From the NCBI GenBank assembly GCA_030323885.1, contig CM059192.1, positions 66,108,977 to 66,172,976 of the forward strand: DNA of 64,000 nt. The letters run 5' to 3'. The notes under the pieces are model-generated. The model saw only the letters and a list, made by a program, of their open reading frames with translations. It ran no database searches and had not been told where the DNA came from. Positions 11,160-20,587 of this stretch are shown in pieces (the first letter of the stretch is position 1; each line of letters starts with the position of its first letter). A program made the position numbers and the translations under genes. This stretch comes from Branchipolynoe longqiensis. Taxonomy: Eukaryota; Annelida; Polychaeta; Phyllodocida; Polynoidae.

Positions 11160-11716
11160 GAGGAAGTGTGAAGGCGTGTGGAAGGAAGAGTGGAGGAGAA
11201 GGAAGGTCAGAGGGGAGGGGAGGGGAGGAGGGAGGAAGGTGAGGTGACAGGTGAGGAAGGGAGGTGAGAGAGGATGGGAGGGGAGAGGAGATGGGAGGGG
11301 AGGGGACGGGAGGAGAGGATGGAGAGGGGGGATAGTGGAGGAGCGAGGGAAAGGAAGGCGACAGGGGAGGGGGAAGGGGATGGGAGGTGAGGGGAGGGAT
11401 GGGGAAGGAGGGGGGAGAAGGGGAGGATAGGGGCGGGAAGGGCAGTGGATGTGAGAGGGGAGTGAAGAAGGAAGGGGAGAGAAATGAGGTGAGGTATGAA
11501 GTGAGCTGAGGGAAGGGGAGGGGAGCGGAGGGGAGGGGAGGGGAGGGAAAGGCAGAGGGGGGGGGGAGGAGAGGGGTGCGGGTAATGGAGAAGGGAGGGG
11601 TTAGGGTAAGGGAGAGTGGAGAGGACAGGGGCGGGGAGAGGGGTGAGGGGGACAGGGAAGGTAAGGAGACGGGAGAGGGGAGGGGAGAGGAGCGATAGGG
11701 GGAGAGGGGAGGGGAG
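11160..11716. repeat. Purine-rich GGGAGG/GGAGAGG array
   Basis: About 560 bases of nearly pure purine on plus. Pro/Ser/Leu frames on minus are artefacts. Confidence 0.95.
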
Positions 11717-11989
11717 GTGGCACAATGGCTGGAACTACCTGACGCCACGTCACCACGGGATCGGCCGACCTAGGTTCAATTACAATCCTCCCAAGGCACT
11801 GCATTAGCGTATACTGCGAATGCGCGCGGCCCTGCGCACATGGGCAGGTTCCGGTGCGGTTCCTCTCGGCGCGCGCAACTCCCCGAAGAGGGTGCGAATC
11901 ACTAACTAATCACTGACTGATTAATTCGTGTGTTATAGGCCACTCCTCCCCCGCCCCCTACCCCGCACCTCATGCTGTAATGTGGGTTA
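11717..11989. other. No gene seen
   Basis: A short tRNA-like word pattern (CCGACCTAGGTTCAATTACA) appears near 11762, but no complete tRNA or SINE could be built. The remainder is unrecognised. Confidence 0.4.
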
Positions 11990-12275
11990 TTTATACCTTC
12001 TAGTCGATTTTACCACATACATATGGTATATATAAATATATATATACATATATGTAAATGTATGCAAATATATGTACATATATGTAAACATATGTAAATA
12101 TATGTAAATATATGTAAATATATGTAAATATATGTAAATATGATGTAACATATGTAAATATATGTATGATATGTTAATGTATATATATATATGTCTTGGT
12201 TGTTTGTGGTAAATATGTTTATTCTGCTGCATAAGTCTTTTGTCAGTGCCAAAGCACTGGTCTTCTGGCCATTTT
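11990..12275 (-). repeat. Repeat carrying an ATATTTACAT array, copy 1
   Basis: Read on minus: CAGTGCTTTGGCACTGACAA, then CAGCAGAATAAACATATTTA, then a TA run and repeated ATATTTACAT words. The same order is present at 22310-22529 on plus. A short match to the non-repetitive part (CAGTGCCGAGGCAGTGGTAT) lies at 31868. Confidence 0.75.
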
Positions 12276-12735
12276 TCAATTCAGGGTTATTTACACAAAG
12301 GGTATATATAATAAGGTATACAATAACTGTTGAATATACAATTTGCAATATGTAACACAATGAAGTTCTGTAACCCAAAAGTTCCATAGCAATATGGTAA
12401 CAGTGGTGTCATATAACTAGATCAATATTAGTCAGATCAATGTGAGTATTTACATAGTATTTAGAATGTAAGCAGACATTATCTTCTGTATTCAGTTGGT
12501 AAAGTTGTGTTAAGTTTTAATGTTCAGTTGCAGTTAGGCAAGCATAAATAAATGTCAATTTGTTAGAAATATTCTAGTGTAACTCTAGTGTAGTTAGTTA
12601 TGCGAGTTCATGAATTATGTTCTTGGGGTGGGGTTGTTAATAATACACTGGACCAGCTCTGACCAGTGAAGCAATCCCAGTGCATTTAGGTCTTAAATGT
12701 TGCATTTGTATTTGGACTGTCTCTGTCATTGTATA
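12276..12735. other. No gene seen
   Basis: AT-rich with stops in all frames; no recognised element. Confidence 0.5.
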
Positions 12736-13140
12736 TATTATATATAAATGATTATAAATGTATATACATGTATATAAATAGATACACATGTATATAAATG
12801 AATATAAATGTATATGCATGTATATACATGCATATAAATGTATATACATGTATATAAATTTACATACATGAATATACATGTATATGCACGTATATAACTG
12901 TATATACATTAATGTAAATGTATATACATTTACATAAATGCACATATATATATATATAACTATACATACATATATGTAAATATATGTAAATATATGTAAA
13001 TATATATAAATATATGTAAATATATGTAAATGAAGTATGTCAATAATGTAAATATAAATAAATTATTTAAAAAAATTAATATAAATAAATATTTTATAAA
13101 TATATCTAAATATATATTAACCTAAATACATATGTATCTA
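12736..13140. repeat. AT-rich TATACATG/TATAAATG minisatellite
   Basis: Alternating ATATACATGTATATAAATG words (12740-12950), then TATATGTAAA words (12960-13030), decaying towards 13140. Confidence 0.85.
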
Positions 13141-13500
13141 TATAAACCTAGTTTATACGTCATTATTCTATGTAGCGCCTCCTCCATCCAACACGTGTGA
13201 CTGTCAGTGGAGCCACCAGTCCTCCTCATCCCTAGTGGATGTTCCCTGTCATTCGAACCGGAAGATATATATCAGTCTATATATAAACTGAGTGTACACA
13301 TACGCTATATATACCGTTAGGTCACAATCCCCCAATAAGCAACCAAGCAAGTCAGCTATATAATATATATGCAGAAAAGTCAGAGATAACATGTCATATC
13401 CATTTCAATATCCACAATTACATATTAGGTTTTACAGCATGGATATATATATGTAAGCAAGAGGAGGCGACAAACATAGTAATGAATTGGCGATATCAAT
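13141..13500. other. Probable 3' flank of the tyrosine-recombinase element; ends not resolved
   Basis: I searched by eye for split direct or inverted terminal repeats shared with 17894-18027 and found only weak matches (GCTATATATAC words at both sides). No convincing terminus can be claimed. Confidence 0.35.
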
Positions 13501-13668
13501 TTATTCACAATTGCAGATTCGTGATAATCAACTTAGCATCCTCAAATGCATAACAAGGATAAACAATGTAATTGGAATAATCGAAGCCTGATGAACAATC
13601 AGGATAATAGTAATATATCAAAGATGAACAATTATCATCGTAAAGTCTCACAATTAGCATCATCAGCG

Positions 13669-14841
13669 TTAATAGGGTGAGAGTGATATCTGGCTGGGCC
13701 AACCGCCACGGGCGAAGACCGAACCCAGCCAAGAGAAAAGAAAAAAGAAAAGAAAAAGAAGTGAAAAGAGAAAAAAATATATATAAAAAAAAATAAAAAA
13801 CCGAAGAAAGAGAAAAAAAAAACAACAAAGGTAGTAATCAATGGCGGCCGATACATGCATGTCATTAAGTATCCTCTCAGAAATCGGCAAAGTAATATAC
13901 TTATATACACAGTCAGATCGCCAGTCGCCCCGCGTTTTGATCTCCTGTATACTCGCCCCCTGCATGTGTAAAAACGTACAGCCACCCCTCCTAAGAGAGT
14001 GGCATGAATAATCATCGGGGTTCAATTCTGCCAGCTCACATAAATATTTGATAGTCGACTGCAATACGCGATACGATAATGGCATATGCCCACCTTCAGG
14101 AGAAGGAACCTGAAACGCTGGGGCGTCCTGAGGAAGGGGAACTTGGTCAAAATGCCGCTTAGTCCAATGGACAGCACATAGCGACTGATCCCGAACATGA
14201 GTGACTGGAATCAAAAGTTCGCGCTCACCAAATTGGATTGTCTTCGACTTCCTTATCGATATCAACATACCCCAGGATAAAAATTGGAAGTCGGACCGTA
14301 GCAAGACTGACTCCGACTGAGTGAGCTGACATTTCCGTAACAGGCCTCGGAAGCCTGTTAATATCGCCGCACGGGTAGCAATGTGTCCCGGCGAGTCGGT
14401 CATGAACGAGAACATTAGCAACAAATTACGAGGCAATAATGGTTTTGCCGTCTTTACGGCACATCCAAGGGCACGCTTAACACCCCCGAGCGTGGTTTTC
14501 ACCGTATGGTTGGAGTAATCAATTGAAGGGACATTCTCTGACTTTAAAAAAAAATTTAACGCCGATAAGTAGTTCGTGATAGAACTATACTTCAATGAAT
14601 GAGCCAACCAAGTTACATATATGGCTACTTGAGTAGCAGAACAAGGAATAGGTGTTAATAGACCACGGAATTTGTCTATAAATCTAAAGTATTTACGTAA
14701 CTGCATAGATCGGGTGGTGAGACTGTTGGGAGCGTAATAATGCGCGACGATAACAGTTGCTTCCTTATGAAGGTCCGCGAGACCTATAATAATATAAAGT
14801 GTCATATCAAGCCCTAGAATTTGAACAAATGAGAACAACAC
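13669..14841 (-). CDS. Tyrosine recombinase of the DIRS-order element
   Basis: Would integrate a circular DNA intermediate by tyrosine recombination without target duplication. The protein has an N-terminal SAM-like part and a C-terminal catalytic part: an arginine in TGFRGLLRKCQL, the H-x-x-R box in CHSLRRGG, a tryptophan in TRGDWRSD, and the presumed nucleophilic tyrosine in VYKYI shortly after it. The complete R-H-R-(W)-Y set is present. The frame overlaps the end of the RNase H frame by 28 bases. The first residues are probably not native; the true start may lie slightly downstream. The last ~50 codons run into an A/G-rich tract (13735-13830 on plus) and translate to Phe/Leu-rich sequence, so the native C-terminus probably lies near AAIDYYL. 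Family knowledge supports the role; activity of this copy is unlikely because pol and gag are broken. Confidence 0.85.
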   Translation of the reverse strand: MLFSFVQILGLDMTLYIIIGLADLHKEATVIVAHYYAPNSLTTRSMQLRKYFRFIDKFRGLLTPIPCSATQVAIYVTWLAHSLKYSSITNYLSALNFFLKSENVPSIDYSNHTVKTTLGGVKRALGCAVKTAKPLLPRNLLLMFSFMTDSPGHIATRAAILTGFRGLLRKCQLTQSESVLLRSDFQFLSWGMLISIRKSKTIQFGERELLIPVTHVRDQSLCAVHWTKRHFDQVPLPQDAPAFQVPSPEGGHMPLSYRVLQSTIKYLCELAELNPDDYSCHSLRRGGCTFLHMQGASIQEIKTRGDWRSDCVYKYITLPISERILNDMHVSAAIDYYLCCFFFLFLRFFIFFYIYFFLFSLLFLFFFLFSWLGSVFARGGWPSQISLSPY

Positions 14842-15656
14842 AACAATTCACCTCTTTCCTCCTTCCCAATCCTACCCAGCTGATTAGGGCATCCCCAACG
14901 GCTAAGGCTGTCACATATAATATTATCGTCAGACTTAATACGCACCAACGATATATTAAAATTATATGTAATGGAACGCCAAAATATTTTCTTCGACCAG
15001 GTCATTATCAAATTGTTTTTTGATTTACCACTTTCTAACGCAGAACGTACTGTATTATTATCCGTTATAAAAACAATGTTCTTATTTTTCCATAGGTGCG
15101 ACCAACGGTCCACCGCGGCTACCACCGCCCACATTTCTTTTATATTTATATGCTCGTCCGAACAGCAGTCAGACGCAAACGCCATATGATGTGACAAACT
15201 TCTAACATGGAATTCATTCTTAAAGAACCCAACACACCAATCAGTATTATATAAGGCGCCAACACCTCCCATGGACGCATCCGTGTATACAGATACCGTA
15301 TCAGCATGGTTACTAAGAATTTTCTCCTCCCTGTTAAACCGGTCAACATAACTCAGCCACCATTGTATCTCCTCGCGAAATGCCTCATTTATTCTAAATT
15401 TATGAAAAGGTAGCTTCAGAGATTTCACAGCACTGTGTATACGGGTCGAGAATGAGCGACCACCACGTACCACTAGGGAACAGTGGGATAGCCTACTTCC
15501 TAACTGTTCCAACTCCTTCCGAGTTGATTTACGCTTGTTAACAAACAATGTTAAGTGTGATTTCAATTTCTCTATTTTATCGAGAGGAAGTTTAATTTTT
15601 AGAGTTGAGGTGTCAATCTCAATACCTAGGAACCTAACGTTCCTTGAAGGCATCAA
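14814..15656 (-). CDS. RNase H and connection region of the pol polyprotein
   Basis: Continues the reverse transcriptase. The N-terminal part has RFLGIEID, typical of the RT connection region after the palm. The RNase H fold shows YTDAS (first Asp), a Glu in NIKEMWAVVAA, a second Asp in FITDNNT, and a later Asp in ICDSLSRW, matching the RNase H type of DIRS and Gypsy pol. It is separated from the RT frame by a one-base shift in a run of five T on the minus strand near 15680, so the two were once one reading frame. Expected role: removal of RNA template strands during reverse transcription. All four acidic positions are present, so loss of function here comes from the frameshift. Confidence 0.85.
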   Translation of the reverse strand: MMPSRNVRFLGIEIDTSTLKIKLPLDKIEKLKSHLTLFVNKRKSTRKELEQLGSRLSHCSLVVRGGRSFSTRIHSAVKSLKLPFHKFRINEAFREEIQWWLSYVDRFNREEKILSNHADTVSVYTDASMGGVGALYNTDWCVGFFKNEFHVRSLSHHMAFASDCCSDEHINIKEMWAVVAAVDRWSHLWKNKNIVFITDNNTVRSALESGKSKNNLIMTWSKKIFWRSITYNFNISLVRIKSDDNIICDSLSRWGCPNQLGRIGKEERGELLCCSHLFKF

Positions 15657-15670
15657 TATTTTAGAATAAC

Positions 15671-16216
15671 TTATGTAAAAACAACTCTACGTAATATGTT
15701 TATCAATTTCTTTTGATTACGGAGACAGTCCTGATACGACTCACCAATCACCGCGAAGTCGTCCAAATAATTAATGACTCGAGAACTACCCGCTCGAACC
15801 GCACACAGGTAGACAAAGTCAGAAACCTTACTAAAAATGTATGGACTCGACGAAAGCCCCATAGACAGGCGGTTATCTAGGAAGTAACGACGAGTTCCAT
15901 TAACATCCCAAATTAAACCCTGTCTCTGCCTGTCAGACGGATGGATACTCAAGGCGCGATAAGCGTCCTGTATATCCACTACCGCAATATAGTCATCCCT
16001 GACCATCATGTTAGTTAAGGTATTGACACTTTTATAGGTGAATTTACAACACGTCTCCGACACGAAATTGTTTACTGACTTTAGATATGGTTTGCTACAA
16101 TCAACTATCACCCTGTAACCGGAACCACTCGACTTAGGAATACAGAATAGCTTGTGCGAACAAGTCGGAAGTTTTTCCGTACAACTAATATATTCTTTTT
16201 CAATTTCCAGTTTCAA
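15671..16216 (-). CDS. Reverse transcriptase palm domain of the DIRS-order element
   Basis: Motifs in order: LFCIPKSSGSGYRVIVD (finger region), motif A VVDIQDAYRALSIHP, motif B MGLSSSPYIFSK, motif C NYLDDFAVIGES with the catalytic DD. These fit the DIRS/Ngaro RT rather than LINE RT. The displayed start is a TTG following an A-run (nine A on minus, near 16222); upstream coding continues in another frame to at least 16397 (GDTEPDWEF, FGFKIINHG), so a single-base indel in the A-run probably split pol. Further upstream, pol-like coding appears to pass through another shift near 16535 towards the gag stop. It ends just before the T-run frameshift into RNase H. Confidence 0.85.
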   Translation of the reverse strand: MKLEIEKEYISCTEKLPTCSHKLFCIPKSSGSGYRVIVDCSKPYLKSVNNFVSETCCKFTYKSVNTLTNMMVRDDYIAVVDIQDAYRALSIHPSDRQRQGLIWDVNGTRRYFLDNRLSMGLSSSPYIFSKVSDFVYLCAVRAGSSRVINYLDDFAVIGESYQDCLRNQKKLINILRRVVFT

Positions 16217-16397
16217 TTTTTTTTTCTACTAACATATCGCGCTCAGAATTATTGCGACATGGGTAGCTCTTGTATTCATTATCAAAACCATGGTTAATAA
16301 TTTTGAACCCAAATATTGAACCCGGAAGCACAAACTCCCAATCCGGTTCTGTGTCGCCCCGGTAAAAGGCTTCTATAAATACCCTGCAAGGCCTCAA
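16200..16397 (-). pseudogene. N-terminal pol fragment upstream of RT
   Basis: 65 codons including FYRGDTEPDWEF and GFKIINHGF, which resemble the segment preceding RT in DIRS-type pol. It is connected to the RT frame through a nine-A run on the minus strand, where one base appears lost or gained. The open frame extends further 5' to about 16530 without a methionine. Confidence 0.6.
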
Positions 16398-16813
16398 TTG
16401 CGCGGTAGCACCAGCAATTTTGTGAACACAAGTACATGTACCCTTGAAGCAGTCGAGCGTTACCGTAAACGTGTAACTGTCTGTATAATTGGAATGTCTA
16501 TCGTATACTGTAACGAGGTACCTTACTCCGTATTACTAACATTTAAACTTGGTGCATTGATAGGTACCCAAACAGGTAAGGTTGTTACGCAATTAACCAC
16601 GCCATTGCCTACGACGTTTACCACACACCGACTGGTTCCAGCCGGTGTCTGAAGCAGAGCAGGAGAAACACACTCTTCCAACTTCTTACATGACATATAA
16701 TTACCACCATATTTTACCTGAAGGTCATTCTCAAGTTCCCATGAAATGCTATTTAACTTATTTTGGGATATAACATGATTTTTTGAATTTATTTTTAGAC
16801 ATTTCCTACGCCC

Positions 16814-17893
16814 TCAGTCCTTCCGACAACTGCCTCGTTTGTGACTCCGACTACCGCATCTGGAACACCAGTGCCCAAAATCGCACGTCTTTCCGTCTCT
16901 GGTGCAACCCTGCTCGCCATTATGGGCGAAACATGGTTTTTTCCCCTCCCGAGTGAACAGTTTACTCGATGTGGTGGAAGAAGCTGCCCACTTTTTTGTG
17001 TCTTTAATGTTCTCGAACGCATAATGCCTGAGCGCAAGCTCACTGTTACCGCCTGAAAAAAACGGAAAACCTCCCTTCTGTGCAAGCTTGCGCACGCCAG
17101 TGTCATAAGCGACATGATCGGCATTATTAAACTGGTTAAACTTAGCCTTTGAACACATGTAACTAATATGCTTAATTACTGAATGACACGCGTCAATGTC
17201 TGCATACTCAGTAGTATCTGAAAACCAGGCGCAAGTTGCCTCTACTATTTCATACACGTTCAGTTTTTTAACTTGCTTACTGTCACAAGTGTGGTGCTTC
17301 AGAGACCACTTACGTCTGTGCCGTCTCTCCCTGCTAGGCGTCCTGCTACCGGAGCTGGACGAAGACGACCCGCGACCATGACGACACCGACGCACATGCC
17401 TCGACTTGCTTCTGCCACGGTCGACCGTTTTGACGCTCAACTGCTCCAGCTCGTCCTCCAGCTGCCTCTGCTATTTTTGTAGGGTCGCAACTCGTTTCCT
17501 TCGCTCCAGCGCCTCTACCTGGTTCCTCAGCACGCGCTCCTCATCAGCCAAGTCCTCCGCTACCGCCCCCGTCCCCGCACGCACCTCTTTCTTCAACTCT
17601 ACCGACATGTCACTCGTTTTTGTTTCAGGTTGCTCAGGATTAGGGATAGTACTGGACCGGGTTGTCCTCTTAGTAGCTGCTACCAGTCGCACCGTGCACA
17701 ACTCATTCACCGGCAACTTGTGCTTCCTGCCACAGGGCCCGCAGTAATCTGTTATATGCTGCATGAAGCCGGCACAAAAAAAAACAACCAACAACCAAGC
17801 CTGAGCAGTCGCTTCAAGCGCAGCTGGAACCCGAATTAACCGCTTGGGTGCAATGGGGAACCGACCGGGGTGACAGCGGCGCTGCAAGCACAC
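16814..17893 (-). pseudogene. Gag-like protein with one internal stop
   Basis: One reading frame of 360 codons broken by a TAG at 17471-17473. The likely native start is the ATG near 17762 (MQHITDYCGPCG), which precedes a CxxC pair. The middle holds a charged coiled-coil-like segment (ERVLRNQVEALERRKR), with the stop inside it. A Ser/Arg-rich stretch follows (GRGSSSSSSGSRTPSR). The C-terminus has C-x8-C-x6-C-x3-H, a CCCH-type finger, then C-x2-C-x4-H-x4-C, a classical retroviral-type zinc knuckle (in CSRCGSRSHKRGSC). Role by family: RNA packaging and particle assembly. After the terminal TGA the same frame stays open for about 90 codons, suggesting stop readthrough, frameshifting or decay between gag and pol. 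Confidence 0.75.
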
Positions 17894-18027
17894 CTGGTGT
17901 CGAACCCGGGAACCAATAGTGTCAACGGGGTAGAGAGTGTAGCCGGATCCCTCCTTGCTTTACAGGTGCATACAGGCGTGTATACGGGCTATATATACGA
18001 GCTAATCTATAAATTAAGCCTATACAA

Positions 18028-18093
18028 GGTATGTTGTTGGAGTTTTAGGTCCTGGCAACATCTAACGTCATATAAGAAAGGGTACCGATTCCA
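18028..18093 (-). mobile_element. SINE-1 tail fragment
   Basis: Minus-strand match to the SINE-1 3' end: GTTGTTGGAGTTTTAGGTCC, GGCAACATCTAACGTCATAT and GGGTACCGA. Only the last ~65 bases are present. Confidence 0.75.
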
Positions 18094-18253
18094 ACAACCA
18101 GTTAATATGAAGGTTAACATGTTGTGCATAAGTAAGAGTTGAAAAAACAAAGCTAGTTCACTTTTTGATTTTGATTTGATACAAGTTGAACAGTACGTTA
18201 AAATCATGCATGAAACAGAAATCAAACATACATCCAGAACATCTTACCACACA

Positions 18254-19423
18254 TCATCATCATCATGCTGTCGGTCGCGATGCGACAAAGACTGCTTTCA
18301 TTACTTGACTGCCACTCTCCATTTAGCTCTCTGCTATGAGAGTGATGTCCATGAGTCAGTCTTAATGTCTCTCAGTTTCAGGTTTCTCTTGATGGTATCC
18401 TTGAACCGTAGATGAGGGCGCCCTCTCTTTCTGCAACCAGAAGGCAGTTGAGAATAGAGGATCTGCTTTGGTAGCCTGTCTGATGACATCCTCATGAGGT
18501 GTCCAGTCCACCAGAGATTCTTTTTGATCAGAAGATCTTCCAAAGAGGGCAGCCCCGTCCATTCGAGTATTTCCTTATTTGTCACTTTGTCCTTCCATGT
18601 TAGCCTCATGATTGAACGCAGATGTCGCATCATGAAGGCATGCAGCTTTTTCACCTGTCGTCTGTACACTGTCCAGGGCTTGGCTCTGTATTGTATGGTG
18701 GATAGCACAATTGCACGGTAGATCTTGCCTTTGACCCGCATGGACACATGGTGGTTGTTCCAGAGTCTCTGGCATAGTCGGACGAAAGATGCACTAGCCT
18801 TGGCCATCCTGCTCTGTATTTCAGCATCAATGTGTCCATCACTTGATATAGTGCTTCCGAGGTAGGTGAATTTCGGAACAGAGTTCAGCTTGTTTCCGTC
18901 AAGCATGATATCCTCTTCTCGTGTTCTTGTAGAGTTGGGTGGGTACAGCACCTCCATCTTCTTGATGTTAATATTCAGGCCAAACTTCTTTAATGCATCG
19001 GAGAAAGCGTCCACAATTTCTGGATCTCTTCAGCAGAGTGGGCAACCAGTGCACTGTCATCTACGAATAGCAGCTCTCTCACCAGTATCCGAGTAGTCTT
19101 GGTCTTCTCTCTGAAGTGTGCGACATTGAATAGGTCAGTGCTCTGTCTGGACTGTATATAGATGCCATCCCCCATGTCTCGGAAAGCCTCGTCGACCATT
19201 GCTGATAGGAAGATGGAGAAGAGTGTGGGAGCCAGTACACAACCTTGCTTGACCCCATTGGTAACCCTGAACGATTCCGAGACATCCCCTCCAACACTAA
19301 CATTCGCCATCATTCCTGTATTTAGAGCCTCGATCATAGTTGTGACCTTCTCTGGGCATCCAGACTTCCTCACTAGCAGCCATATCCCGGTCCTCCCGAA
19401 TGTATCAAACGCCTTATCTTGTT
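18254..19423 (-). mobile_element. 5'-truncated LINE with 13-bp target-site duplication
   Basis: Flanked by ATCTTACCACACA at 18241-18253 and 19424-19436, an exact 13-bp duplication. The element begins (minus strand) inside RT motif A (KAFDTF) and ends after CGACCGACAGCATG with an ATG-type trinucleotide tail. The same 3' end and tail type occur in the copy at 28584-29221. Truncation at the 5' end plus duplication is typical of target-primed LINE insertion. Confidence 0.9.
18334..19373 (-). pseudogene. LINE reverse transcriptase, C-terminal half, frameshifted
   Basis: Two frames on minus form one protein: 19373-18990 and 19014-18334. The first contains NGVKQGCVLAPTLFSIFLSA (RT motif B) and LLFVDDSALVAHS (motif C, with V where most LINEs have A). 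The second has GLNINIKKMEV, FTYLGSTIS, IQYRAKPWTVYRRQ and the C-terminal WWTGHLMRMSSDRLPK. The two join at GAGATCCAGAAATTG, where one base is out of register. The homologous copy at 28584-29221 matches the C-terminal half closely. I cannot assign the clade; RTE-like is one possibility. Dead copy: truncated and frameshifted. Confidence 0.85.
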
Positions 19424-19436
19424 ATCTTACCACACA

Positions 19437-19790
19437 CCACACATTCAAACATGATTTTATTGACTACAGTCAAACAAAACAAATGATGTCTTCCAAGAAA
19501 AATGTTGCAGAGAAGTTGCCAAAGGTTTGCATACATGCATGGTGTCGATGCGTACATTTTCACATTTTGACCTTAGCACAAAATCATGTGAGCAATCTTT
19601 TGAAGCATGTTGCCGGATAGATTAAATACATGTAGTTTTACTAACATACTTGGCACACATGGGCAACAATAACTATTTGACTTTGTACCAAAAAAAGGAC
19701 AAATTGCCATGAGGGCGTTTCAGAAAACCCACTTAGCCCCTCCCACCACACGTTCCGCTGGATAAACTGCAGCTATGACCCGGCATGCTG
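19437..19790. other. No gene seen
   Basis: No recognised repeat or coding region. Confidence 0.5.
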
Positions 19791-19904
19791 GACTCCACGC
19801 TCTGTTTTTCCTGTGGGACCAGCTAATTCTCAGACCTCATCCAGTGATCCTATTGATGATTTGCATCAAACGATTAGCACCACGTGATCAGTGCCTAGTC
19901 GGCC

Positions 19905-20541
19905 ATCATGGTTGGATAGAAGCAGTTCCCTTTAGTATCAAGTGTGTGCGAATAGTAGCTACTCTGATCTAATTATGTTATTTAGAACCATGAATATTCA
20001 CTGGAGGGTTGAAGTAATGTTATTTAGAAGCATAACTTACTCAATAAGTGAAATTCTGGTCAAATTAAACCCAAAATCCCAGTGAAAGTAGAGCGACAAT
20101 GGCAATAACGCAGCCGATGTGCTGGAGGCCTTAATATTGCTTGGATTTTAGGGTTAATTTGAGCCGAATTTCACTTATTGAGTAAGGTATGCTCCTAAAT
20201 AACATAATGTCAACCATGGAGTGAATGTTCATGGTTCTAAATAACAGAATTAGATTGTAGCAGTGAATAGATTCGTGCTTTTTGATTTATTTACATTTTC
20301 AATAACGTCGCCGTTGCGGCGGCGGCCTTAATAATAATATCGCTTGGATGTTGGGTTTAATTTGAGCCGAATTTCACTTATTCAGTAAGCTATCCTCCTA
20401 AATAACATTATTTAAACCCCCCGAGTGAATATTCATGGTTCTAAATAACAGAATTAGATCGTAGCAGTGAATAGATTTGTGCTTTTTATTTTATTTACAT
20501 ACACTTGATAGTAGAAGAAACTGCTTCTATCCAACCACGAT
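19905..20541. mobile_element. TIR element with long imperfect inverted arms and a shared internal module
   Basis: The ends match as inverted copies over GGTTGGATAGAAGCAGTT and, further in, CTAATTATGTTATTTAGAAC and CCATGAATATTCACT. Inside are two internal units containing TTTAGGGTTAATTTGAGCCG-like sequence and AATTTCACTTATTGAGTA. Similar words form the internal units of the different TIR element at 62439-63379. No transposase. It lies within the degraded first unit of the ~220-bp tandem repeat. Confidence 0.75.
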
Positions 20542-20587
20542 GCAGGAGTAGTGTGATGCCTACGTCACAAGCAAATCCTCAAATTGT

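Larger units (their letters stand above)
13500..18027 (-). mobile_element. Tyrosine-recombinase (DIRS-order) retroelement, decayed
   Basis: On the minus strand the order is gag-like protein, reverse transcriptase, RNase H, tyrosine recombinase. That order and the replacement of a DDE integrase by a tyrosine recombinase define the DIRS order (DIRS, PAT, Ngaro). I see no adenine-methyltransferase domain between RNase H and recombinase, which leans to a Ngaro-like or PAT-like form, but this is tentative. Damage includes a stop in gag and homopolymer frameshifts in pol. A SINE-1 tail begins at 18028, giving an outer limit on the 5' side. Terminal repeats are not resolved. Confidence 0.8.

Noticed and set aside
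13669..13830. Membrane segment at the C-terminus of the tyrosine recombinase
   Set aside because: The Phe/Leu/Ile run is the translation of an A/G-rich low-complexity tract after the conserved domain ends.
13141..18060. LTRs around the tyrosine-recombinase element
   Set aside because: No long direct repeat found by eye on the two sides, and this order of elements does not use classical LTRs.
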